Assembly: GCF_003182475.1 (NCBI RefSeq)
Contig: NZ_QGTS01000003.1
Coordinates: 366,876 to 430,875, forward strand
DNA length: 64,000 nt
Direction: 5' to 3'
From: Mangrovibacter plantisponsor
GTDB lineage: Bacteria; Pseudomonadota; Gammaproteobacteria; Enterobacterales; Enterobacteriaceae
In this document: one piece after another, positions 1 through 7,312 of the stretch
How positions within the stretch are numbered: the first letter of the stretch is position 1
Layout of the letters: each line of letters starts with the position of its first letter
Notes under the pieces: model-generated
Seen by the model: only the letters and a program-made list of their open reading frames with translations
Databases searched by the model: none
Told to the model about the DNA's origin: nothing
Position numbers and translations under genes: made by a program

Positions 1-296
1 TTTTCCCATTCCTCGAAACCCGGAATCGGGGTGTCAGATACGGGGGTAACCTCCCACTCAACCAGTGCTTCCATTCCCGGTATCCATTTACGGGGCAACA
101 GCACACAGCAATACCCACCGCCATCGCCATAAGCTGCAATATTGGGGCCGCCATAACCATTAACTTTCACAAAGTTGATAACGTTCGGTGTGTGGTTTAT
201 GCCCCGCAAATCCCCGGCGGTATACTCGCCATAACCGGCTCCGGCACACCCGGCCAGTAGCCATAACGGCACCAGCCACACTGCTTTTTTATTCAT
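1..296 (-). CDS. DUF3304-type lipoprotein, partial (3' end outside window)
   Basis: Second of two tandem paralogues downstream of vgrG and the DUF4123 adaptor. The start is the ATG at 296, preceded by repeated GGAG motifs. The N-terminus is a lipoprotein signal (MNKKAVWLVPLWLLAGC) with lipobox LAGC, followed by YTAGDLRG and a VNGYGG motif shared with the neighbour at 366-899. About 98 codons are visible and the frame is open at the window edge. I assign DUF3304 from memory of the family, whose members are often found beside T6SS vgrG genes. The likely location is the periplasmic face of a membrane. A role as T6SS immunity protein is inference from context. Confidence 0.75.
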   Translation of the reverse strand, partial: MNKKAVWLVPLWLLAGCAGAGYGEYTAGDLRGINHTPNVINFVKVNGYGGPNIAAYGDGGGYCCVLLPRKWIPGMEALVEWEVTPVSDTPIPGFEEWE

Positions 297-298
297 CT
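202..298. repeat. Direct repeat copy 1 (5' end of DUF3304 gene)
   Basis: About 97 bp that match 805-901 almost perfectly at an offset of 603 bp. They cover the signal peptide region and first mature codons of the two DUF3304 genes. This indicates a recent tandem duplication or gene conversion. Confidence 0.85.
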
Positions 299-365
299 CC
301 TGCTCCTGTTGTTGTTCACTGCCCTGTTTGTTCCCTGTGGGATAAATCCCGTTCCTGCCCGTGGT

Positions 366-899
366 TTATCCATTACGCACTGCGCTATTAACCGCTGTGG
401 CCACCGGGCAGTTTTCCGGCTCCGGCATATTTAACGGCTCTTTAATTGGGTAATCTGGTGTGCCATAACCCATACACACTGTGGTCACTTTTACCTGGTT
501 ACAGGGCAAAAAGTGCACCGTCATACCACAACGCTGTTCCCCATATTCCGGTACCGGCACCACCGCGCTATGGCGGCGGTATTGTGCTGCATGCCGGGCA
601 TAGGCTTCTTCTTCATATCCGAACCCTTCCTTTTTAAGAGGAATGATGGCCCGTGGATTGGGATCCACCTCCCACTCAACCAGTGCTTCCATTCCCGGGA
701 TCCATTTGCGGGGCAACAGCACGCAGCAACTGTTTCCTGTCATCCGCCCGCCATAGCCGTTAACCGTGAACCAGTTAATTCCTTCACTGGCAGAGTGGTT
801 AAACCCCCGCAAATCCCCGGCGGTATACTCGCCATAACCGGCCCCGGCACACCCGGCCAGTAGCCATAACGGCACCAGCCACACTGCTTTTTTATTCAT
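366..899 (-). CDS. DUF3304-type lipoprotein
   Basis: 177 residues, complete. The type II signal peptide has lipobox LAGC with the Cys at residue 17, so the mature protein should be lipid-anchored. YTAGDLRGFNHS, VNGYGGRMTG and LLPRKWIPGMEALVEWEV are shared with the partial paralogue at 1-296. Several Cys residues in the mature part (CCVLL, RCGMTV, PCNQ) may form disulfides. RBS AAAGGAG lies just upstream. It follows the DUF4123 gene by 43 bp on the same strand, so it is probably co-transcribed. Lipoproteins in this position often protect against a co-encoded phospholipase effector (Tli proteins); that role is inferred, and no effector gene is visible before the window ends. Confidence 0.8.
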   Translation of the reverse strand: MNKKAVWLVPLWLLAGCAGAGYGEYTAGDLRGFNHSASEGINWFTVNGYGGRMTGNSCCVLLPRKWIPGMEALVEWEVDPNPRAIIPLKKEGFGYEEEAYARHAAQYRRHSAVVPVPEYGEQRCGMTVHFLPCNQVKVTTVCMGYGTPDYPIKEPLNMPEPENCPVATAVNSAVRNG

Positions 900-901
900 C
901 T
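805..901. repeat. Direct repeat copy 2 (5' end of DUF3304 gene)
   Basis: Partner of 202-298. The only difference I saw inside the signal-peptide part is a single C/T change near 840. Downstream of this block the two genes diverge, then become similar again around the LLPRKWIPGMEALVEWE motif. Confidence 0.85.
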
Positions 902-942
902 GCTGCTCCTTTGTTTATTCCCTTGCAGCGCTATCCCCGGCT

Positions 943-1734
943 TTATTCAGCGGCATGCGCCTTTCCGGGGTTATGAACGGTGGTATCGAGATAGTCTTCC
1001 AGTGTGCCGCTGGCTGAACGGGCTGCGGCAAATGCTGCCTCCAGGCAGCGGCCAAACAACGCCTCTGGTGTAAGCCCGGTGCCGGTATATATTCGTGCTG
1101 CGATATCGGCATCACTGATGCAGCCAATCGCATCTATTTGCTTATCGGTGAACTGCAATTCATGGGGCAGGAAAACCGCATCTGAATGGGGCCGGAATTT
1201 TCCGGCTCGCCAGGTTTGCTGGTTATCGCGATCCAGCCAGCCCCAAAAATAGCCAAGCTGGTTGAACGCGTTTTGTTGCCCGGGAGTCAGGACATGATTA
1301 AAGAGTTCAGGGAATATGCGTGGGTCGTAAAAACGGAAGATACCGCTCTGGTTGCCCCAGAAAAATTGCGTCAGGGAGCACAGTTGTTGTTGCAAAACCG
1401 AGAAAGCGAGTGGCGATACCAGCAATAATAAACGGTGCCTGCCCGCGTAGTAGCGCATCAGTTCACCGAGCCATTGCTGATGTTGCCACGCATTATTATG
1501 CAGGCGCACCAGCACCGGGCCCTGGTCCTGCAGGGCTGATTCAGGCAACCCGGCGAATAAAGATGACCACTGCGCCTGCGGCGACAATGCAGGTAAAGTT
1601 GCCAGACAGGGTAGCGTATCGCCGGATAAATCAATGATGGCATCAATATGCGGCACGCCAACACTGCTTTGTAAATACTGCACCTGCGCCTGCCACTGGT
1701 CTGCCAGTGCCTGAGGTAATACTGTGTTATCCAC
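943..1734 (-). CDS. DUF4123 T6SS effector-chaperone/adaptor (Tap/TEC)
   Basis: DUF4123 proteins load effectors onto the C-terminus of the cognate VgrG. The open frame extends up to 1947, but that would overlap vgrG by 220 bp. I chose the GTG at 1734, which overlaps the vgrG stop and has AGGAG nine bases upstream; a GTG at 1767 is an alternative. From this start the protein is about 263 residues and begins VDNTVLPQALADQW, the usual short N-terminal strand and helix of the family. It ends with a long C-terminal segment (LTPEALFGRCLEAA). It lies directly between vgrG and the two lipoprotein genes, and no effector is encoded between them. Family assignment rests on position and overall pattern. 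Confidence 0.75.
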   Translation of the reverse strand: MDNTVLPQALADQWQAQVQYLQSSVGVPHIDAIIDLSGDTLPCLATLPALSPQAQWSSLFAGLPESALQDQGPVLVRLHNNAWQHQQWLGELMRYYAGRHRLLLLVSPLAFSVLQQQLCSLTQFFWGNQSGIFRFYDPRIFPELFNHVLTPGQQNAFNQLGYFWGWLDRDNQQTWRAGKFRPHSDAVFLPHELQFTDKQIDAIGCISDADIAARIYTGTGLTPEALFGRCLEAAFAAARSASGTLEDYLDTTVHNPGKAHAAE

Positions 1735-4126
1735 GAAGAACCACTCCTGTCGCCTGCTCTTGCGCACGTTGAAGGCAACCTTCACATACTGCTGCGGGTA
1801 TAGCTGCCGCAGAGGCTGGCATGCCTGCTGATGAAGAAGAAAACGTCTCTGGCGGAAGCCAGCAATGAGCACCTTTGAGAAGGAGTGGCCCTTTGCTGCA
1901 AATCTCAATATTGCCCTGAGCCGATAAATGAATGGCGGCCCCGCCACAGGACAGGGTTATACCTTTTGTGGCAGTGAGTGTAAGTTGCCCCTGAACAGAC
2001 CGGGCGGAGATATCCTGTAACGCAGACAGCGAGAGGGTGTCATTATGAGATTCCACCGCAAGAGGGCCCTTTGCCGACACCAGGCGCATTCCCTCCTGGT
2101 GTGCCAGCAACGATATTGACTTAGCAGCGTTAACAGCATGGCGCGCTGAGGTGGCTATTTGCACCTCGCCCTGGCTTTGCAAATGCAGGCTTTTGCCCGT
2201 ATGTAATAAGGCAGAGGCCGGAGTAACGGCAGCGATACCCTGTGGAGCACTCAGCACAACAACTGGCGAACTTAAACCTGCCGCACCTTCAACCAGGTGT
2301 TCCAGCCCGGCAGTATCTGGCGAGAAATTTTGGTGAACCGGCGCAATACTGCCCCAGCGCGTTAAATCAAGCAGCGCGCCTTTAAGCAGGCTGATTGCCG
2401 CCTGCATTTCCCGCTGCTCACCCCGTGCAGATGGCTGGGCATCTGCACTGATCAATACGCCATTTTTTGCCCGAATGGCGCCCCACAAATCGGTACGGAG
2501 TTCAAACCCTTCCCCCCTGACCTGGCGCTCGCTGTTCACCAAATGCCCTAAATTGAGCTGGCTTTTTCCGCCGTACTCAGTGGAAACTTTGATATGTTCC
2601 TGGTTTCTGGCATCTTCCAGGCGGATTTTGTTATTCGCTGGTGTGCGCAGTACATTGCGCCGGTAATTTCGGATGGTAACCAGGTCCGGATGGCTGCTGT
2701 TATGCAACGCCCCGGCGATATAAGGCCGGTCCGGGTTGCCGTTTTCAAATGCGATGGCCACCTCGGTGCCCGCCAGTAAAGGCAAATGGAAACCAAATGT
2801 CTCCCCCGCATAGGGCCGGGCCTGGCGAACCCACAGGCTTTCGCTCCCCTCGGGCCAGGTAGCGCGGTCAAACAGCAGTTTGACCCGGTAACGGCCATGC
2901 TTATCTATATGGCCATAGATATCATTTTTTGTGGTACTGGTGACACGAGCCGGCACGGTGCCGGACATCTGCGGGTGAGGAATGAGTTGGGGGCGAAAGC
3001 AGTAGTCGTGAGTATATGGCAGTGCGGTGAAATGTGCTGTGAAACAGCTGTCCCGGCGTGCTGAACAGCTTATGCTGGTAACCAGCATGCCTGGCGACAA
3101 ACTACCGCCTTCCTGAGCCGGGTCCGCCAGGTTAACAACCTTACCCGGTACCAGCACCGCACAATTACTGTTCCCTGCCATGCCCGCTTTGCCATTGAGG
3201 TAACGCTCGTGGTGTAACCGGGCATAAAACACTCCGGTTTCAACTGGCAACGGGCGGGTAAACCTGTCGCCGGGTTCGCTGTAATGGCTCCCCCAATGAT
3301 ATGCCTCGCCATACGTTGTGCTGTCGCCACGGGTAATATCCACCTGAACATGCATATCGGCCCCGGCATTCAGGTAGTGATAATCCTGAACACTGACTTT
3401 CTGTGTCACAACCTGGTAATAGCGCTCTATTCCCCATACTGCGTCAACGCCATTATCATTATGCCCTGATGGTGGAATATCGGGCAAAACCAGGCCTTTT
3501 TCATAGCCATGAGAGCTGTCAAAAAATTCAATTACATCAATTTTCAGGCGAGTATCTGGCGTGAAACGGAACCAAATCCCCACTTCACTTAACAGGCGGG
3601 AAATAAAGCGCAGATCACTTTCACCAAACTGCATAACCTGTTCACGGCGCGGGTATTTATGCTTAAGCGAAAAGAGAAAGTCCTGGCCGCGCATATTATG
3701 GCGCTCACGCAGAATACTTTCGACAATCTGTGGTACAGACATATCCTGAAAAATAGCATTATTGTTTGCGTTGCTCAGTAAAGCCATTCTTGGTTGCAGC
3801 ACCAGCGCGTAGTGCGCTTCATCTCTTGATGACCCCAGGGACTCAAAACCTGTGACCACACCATGAATAGTCCTGGCAGGTTCGAGCTTACATCGCCCCC
3901 AGGGCTGTGCTACAGGAGCGTGGAGTGTCAGCCCGGCGGGTTTCAGCAGAAAATCCGCCTGGTCTAATGCCTTATCGGCACAAGTAAACTCAATGCGGTA
4001 ATGAAATGGCTGGCTGAGCGTTTCTTTGCCTTCAAAGGCCAGAACGTCCAGTAATGATGTGCACCCGCGGACATAAATAACATGGTGATTGTGGTTAAAA
4101 AAAACGGTATTTTTTTGCGTGACCAT
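1727..4126 (-). CDS. vgrG: Type VI secretion tip protein VgrG (Rhs-type Vgr)
   Basis: 799 residues. Order of domains: gp27-like/phage late control D region at about 1-380 (SLLDVLAFEGKETLSQPFHY near the start); gp5 OB-fold near 400-500 with GRYRVKLLFDR, SLWVRQARPYAG and GNPDRPYIAGALHNSSHPD; then a DUF2345-type beta-helical extension at about 540-750 with repeating short strands (SLHLQSQGEVQI, LTLTATKGITLSCGGAAIHL, NIEICSKGPLLLKG). The C-terminus carries a CEGC motif and an Ala-rich linker that could be the DUF4123 docking site. No extra toxic domain is seen, so this looks like a structural spike that needs a cargo effector. RBS GAAGGGAAG lies before the ATG. The core T6SS cluster is not in the window, so this is an orphan vgrG island or the edge of a larger cluster. 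Confidence 0.95.
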   Translation of the reverse strand: MVTQKNTVFFNHNHHVIYVRGCTSLLDVLAFEGKETLSQPFHYRIEFTCADKALDQADFLLKPAGLTLHAPVAQPWGRCKLEPARTIHGVVTGFESLGSSRDEAHYALVLQPRMALLSNANNNAIFQDMSVPQIVESILRERHNMRGQDFLFSLKHKYPRREQVMQFGESDLRFISRLLSEVGIWFRFTPDTRLKIDVIEFFDSSHGYEKGLVLPDIPPSGHNDNGVDAVWGIERYYQVVTQKVSVQDYHYLNAGADMHVQVDITRGDSTTYGEAYHWGSHYSEPGDRFTRPLPVETGVFYARLHHERYLNGKAGMAGNSNCAVLVPGKVVNLADPAQEGGSLSPGMLVTSISCSARRDSCFTAHFTALPYTHDYCFRPQLIPHPQMSGTVPARVTSTTKNDIYGHIDKHGRYRVKLLFDRATWPEGSESLWVRQARPYAGETFGFHLPLLAGTEVAIAFENGNPDRPYIAGALHNSSHPDLVTIRNYRRNVLRTPANNKIRLEDARNQEHIKVSTEYGGKSQLNLGHLVNSERQVRGEGFELRTDLWGAIRAKNGVLISADAQPSARGEQREMQAAISLLKGALLDLTRWGSIAPVHQNFSPDTAGLEHLVEGAAGLSSPVVVLSAPQGIAAVTPASALLHTGKSLHLQSQGEVQIATSARHAVNAAKSISLLAHQEGMRLVSAKGPLAVESHNDTLSLSALQDISARSVQGQLTLTATKGITLSCGGAAIHLSAQGNIEICSKGPLLLKGAHCWLPPETFSSSSAGMPASAAAIPAAVCEGCLQRAQEQATGVVLRG

Positions 4127-4461
4127 CTGTCTTCCCTTCAGTTATACGCATCCTTTACCCATTTTCTTGCTATTAAAAAGTGGGCATAGCCAAAATACCG
4201 CAACAGTATTCACTGCTGTCACAAAATTTCATACCGATAATTAATTTATGTGAAGTGGAAAGAGCAAATATTCCCAAAAAAATTAGTTATTCATGAGATG
4301 AATATAATTCAGAGAAGATTTATTTAATTACCCAATAAAATAAACTTAATTAAGCATTAACAAAATAACTAACAGCAGGCACTTAATGCAGGGATTACAT
4401 AAATAATGTTAAAGCTGTTATTGGGATTATTCAGGCCCTTACAACAAGGGCCTGTTGATGA
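4127..4461. other. Gene-free stretch between vgrG and dcp
   Basis: 335 bp, AT-rich, no credible ORF. It should carry the vgrG promoter on the minus strand and the 3' end of the dcp transcript. The only structure seen is the hairpin at 4432-4454. Confidence 0.6.
4432..4454 (-). terminator. Stem-loop downstream of dcp
   Basis: Perfect 9-bp arms CAGGCCCTT/AAGGGCCTG with a 5-nt loop, 7 bp past the dcp stop. No strong U tract follows, so it may act as an RNA-stabilising 3' hairpin or a weak terminator. Confidence 0.45.
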
Positions 4462-6498
4462 TTACACAAGGCCGCGATGTTTCAGCATGGGTTCACTCTG
4501 TGGTGCGTGCCCGCGCCACTGGCGGTACAGTTCAGCAAGGTCACTACTGTTACCCCGTGAAAGAATGGCATCGCGGAAACGTTGCCCGTTTTCCGGGGTT
4601 AACCCACCCTGCTCGCCAAACCAGCAGAAGCCGTCATCAGCCAACATTTGTGTCCATAAGTAGGCGTAGTACCCGGCGGCATAACCCCCTCCCCAAATAT
4701 GAGCGAAATAGCTTGAGCGGTAACGGGGCGGAACCGCCTGCAGATGAATATGTGACGTCGCCAGAGCCGCCGCTTCAAATGCAGCGACATCAGCCACCTG
4801 CTCACCTTCTGCCAGGCTATGCCAGTGCATATCCAGCAGTGCGGCAGCCAGCAACTCAGTCATGTCGTAGCCTTTATTAAACAGTGCGGCATTCAGCATG
4901 CGCTGGCGCAAGGCTTCTGGCATGGGCTCGCCGGTTTCCCAGTGGCGGGCATAATGGCTGAACACTTCCGGGTAGCTGGCCCAGTGTTCGTTGATTTGCG
5001 ACGGGAATTCAACAAAATCCCGTGGGGTATTTGTACCAGACAGGCTTGCATAGCGCTGGCTGGCAAATAACCCATGCAGCGTGTGGCCAAATTCATGGAA
5101 CAGCGTGATGACATCATCCCAACCAATAAGCGCCGGTTGCCCCGCTGCGGGTTTGGCGTAATTACACACGTTATAAATCACCGGTTTTGTGCCCAACAAT
5201 GTGGACTGCTCGGTGAAGTTACCCATCCACGCGCCACCGGCTTTGCTGTCACGGGCGAAAAAATCACCGTAGAACAGTGCCAGCCCGGTGCCGTCTTTGT
5301 CGTGGATTTCCCATACCCGCACATCCGGGTGGTAAACCGGGATGTCCAGGCGGGGGGTGAAGGTAATGCCAAACAGGCGGCTGGCTGCCCAGAACACACC
5401 GTCCTGCAGCACGCGGTCTAACAGGAAATAAGGCCGAATCGCAGCTTCATCCAGTTGCCAAGTGTCCTGGCGTACCTGTTCTGCATAGAAGGCCCAGTCC
5501 CAGGGTTTTACTGCGAAATCACCGTTTTCGTCATCCACTTTTTTCTGGATAGCGGCAAGTTCAGCCTGTGCCCGCTGCTTTGCCGCCGGTACCAGGTTAT
5601 TCATAAACTGCAATGCGGCTGCCGGGTGCTGTGCCATCTGGTCGGCCATTTTCCAACTGGCGTAATCCGCGAAACCCAGTAATGCAGCCTGCTCCTGGCG
5701 TACTGCTGCCAGTTGCAAAATGATAGCCCGGGTATCATTTTCATCATTCTGTTCAGCACGCGACCAGGCTTTGTGGAATAACGCTTCACGGGTGGCCCGG
5801 TTCTGCAGTTCAGCCAGTGCGGGTTGCTGTGTGGTATTCAGTAACGGAATCAGCCACTGGTTACCCAGGCCTTTATCTGCCGCAGCCTGGCGGGCGCTTT
5901 CCTGTTCAGCGGGTGATAACCCGGCCAGTGCCTCGATGTTATCCACCACCAGGCCACCGGCTTTATCCGCGGCCAGCAGGCGGCGGTTAAACTGGCTGGA
6001 AAGCTGTGCTGCCTGCAAGTTCAGCGCGCTCAGGCGTGCCTGTTTGCCTGGTGGCAAGGTTGCGCCCGACAGCGTAAAACGTTGCCAGGTGACTTCCAGC
6101 AGGCGGGCTGATTCTGCGTCAAGATCCAGAGCCTCACGGTGCTGGTACAGGGAATCGACCCGTGCAAACAGTTGCCCATTGAGCCAAATTTCATCCGCCA
6201 GTACAGCCAGTTCACCTGAAAAGGCTTCTTCCAGTTGTTGAATAACCGGGTTGGTATCGGCACTCGCCATGGCAAAGAAGACAGCGGTGACCCGGTTAAG
6301 CACCTGCCCGCTTTTTTCCAGCGCCAGGCAGGTATTTGCGAATGTTGCCGCCTCAGAGCACTCAAGAATGGCCGCCAGTTCAGCACGTTTACGTTTCACA
6401 GCTTCATCAAACGCTTCTCGGTAGTGCTCAACACGAATTTCGGCAAAGTTCGGGGCGCCATAAGGGAGCGATGATGGCGTTAAAAAAGGATTGTCCAC
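4462..6498 (-). CDS. dcp: Peptidyl-dipeptidase Dcp (M3 family metallopeptidase)
   Basis: Zinc dipeptidyl carboxypeptidase that removes C-terminal dipeptides from peptides. 678 residues, close to E. coli Dcp, and it begins like it (NPFLTPSSLPYGAPNF). The catalytic HExxH lies in LFHEFGHTLHGLF near residue 465, with the third ligand expected in the downstream region around NEHWASYPEVF. The start codon is GTG at 6498 with AAGGAG five bases upstream. The gene is 37 bp after the xdhC stop in the same direction, so purine-operon read-through is possible. In E. coli dcp is next to ydfG; here four purine-catabolism genes separate them. Confidence 0.97.
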   Translation of the reverse strand: MDNPFLTPSSLPYGAPNFAEIRVEHYREAFDEAVKRKRAELAAILECSEAATFANTCLALEKSGQVLNRVTAVFFAMASADTNPVIQQLEEAFSGELAVLADEIWLNGQLFARVDSLYQHREALDLDAESARLLEVTWQRFTLSGATLPPGKQARLSALNLQAAQLSSQFNRRLLAADKAGGLVVDNIEALAGLSPAEQESARQAAADKGLGNQWLIPLLNTTQQPALAELQNRATREALFHKAWSRAEQNDENDTRAIILQLAAVRQEQAALLGFADYASWKMADQMAQHPAAALQFMNNLVPAAKQRAQAELAAIQKKVDDENGDFAVKPWDWAFYAEQVRQDTWQLDEAAIRPYFLLDRVLQDGVFWAASRLFGITFTPRLDIPVYHPDVRVWEIHDKDGTGLALFYGDFFARDSKAGGAWMGNFTEQSTLLGTKPVIYNVCNYAKPAAGQPALIGWDDVITLFHEFGHTLHGLFASQRYASLSGTNTPRDFVEFPSQINEHWASYPEVFSHYARHWETGEPMPEALRQRMLNAALFNKGYDMTELLAAALLDMHWHSLAEGEQVADVAAFEAAALATSHIHLQAVPPRYRSSYFAHIWGGGYAAGYYAYLWTQMLADDGFCWFGEQGGLTPENGQRFRDAILSRGNSSDLAELYRQWRGHAPQSEPMLKHRGLV

Positions 6499-6535
6499 TG
6501 GTTCTCCTTGTTATCAGTGATGTTCTTCCCCAAGC

Positions 6536-7312
6536 TTAGGCATCTTGCTGCCAGACAGCAATCAATTCTCCGGCAATGGAAACGGCTATTTCGGCAGGCA
6601 GCTTTCCTTTGACATCCGGTAACCCAACCGGGCAGCGCATTTTCGCCAGTTGCTGAGCGGCAATCCCCTTACCTTCCAGCCGGTAATCAAAGCGCTGGCG
6701 TTTAGTGCGTGACCCAATCAGCCCAAAGTAGCGGTAATCGTCGCGGCGCAGAATGGTTTCTGCCAGCGCTAAATCGCGCGGGTGATGGTGGGTCATAACC
6801 ACAAAATAACTGCCCGCTGCCGCACACCGGACTTCGTCATTCGGGTCATCCACCTGGCGGCAGATAACCCCTGATGGCGCGGCTGCGAACATTCCCGGGC
6901 GCTCATCCACCCAGGTGACCTGGCAGGGCAACGTACTTAGCAGGTTCACCAGCGCCTGCCCAACATGCCCTGCGCCGAAGACAACCACCGACGGGCGCGG
7001 GGACAATAGCGGTTCGAATAATACGCTTGCCATGCCACCACAACACTGGCCAGTACGGGCCCCCAGCGCAATATGCTCCAGGTGGGGCATGGTTTGCTGT
7101 GCCTGGAGCATTGTGCGGGCCTGGGCGATACACTGGAACTCCAGGTTTCCGCCACCAATTGTCAGCCAGGTTTCCCCGGCGGTAACCACCATTTTGGTGC
7201 CATCGCCCCGGGGAACGGAGCCTTTTTCATTCAGAACGGTCAGTAATACACAAGGTGTACCGGCTGTGCGCAGTTGTTGCAAAATATCAATCCAGTCATC
7301 GGGTTGGTTCAT
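6536..7312 (-). CDS. xdhC: Xanthine dehydrogenase accessory protein XdhC
   Basis: 258 residues. XdhC proteins bind the molybdenum cofactor, promote its sulfuration and insert it into xanthine dehydrogenase. The N-terminal XdhC/CoxI domain has GSVPRGDGTKMVV and TIGGGNLEF; an ARTGQCCGG motif gives the family Cys pair; the C-terminal Rossmann-like half has VVVFGAGHVGQALVNLL and GLIGSRTKRQRF. The start overlaps the end of xdhB by 17 bp and has an excellent AGGAGG six bases upstream. Last gene of the guaD-xdhABC operon. Confidence 0.95.
   Translation of the reverse strand: MNQPDDWIDILQQLRTAGTPCVLLTVLNEKGSVPRGDGTKMVVTAGETWLTIGGGNLEFQCIAQARTMLQAQQTMPHLEHIALGARTGQCCGGMASVLFEPLLSPRPSVVVFGAGHVGQALVNLLSTLPCQVTWVDERPGMFAAAPSGVICRQVDDPNDEVRCAAAGSYFVVMTHHHPRDLALAETILRRDDYRYFGLIGSRTKRQRFDYRLEGKGIAAQQLAKMRCPVGLPDVKGKLPAEIAVSIAGELIAVWQQDA

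Noticed and set aside
1735-1947. N-terminal extension of the DUF4123 frame
   Set aside because: It overlaps vgrG deeply and has odd composition; the GTG at 1734 with AGGAG fits the family start.
4455-4880. 141-residue plus-strand ORF at the dcp 3' end
   Set aside because: Antisense to the conserved Dcp C-terminus; no family features.
5720-6241. 173-residue plus-strand ORF inside dcp
   Set aside because: Antisense shadow of dcp, Ser/Arg/Cys-rich, no RBS.
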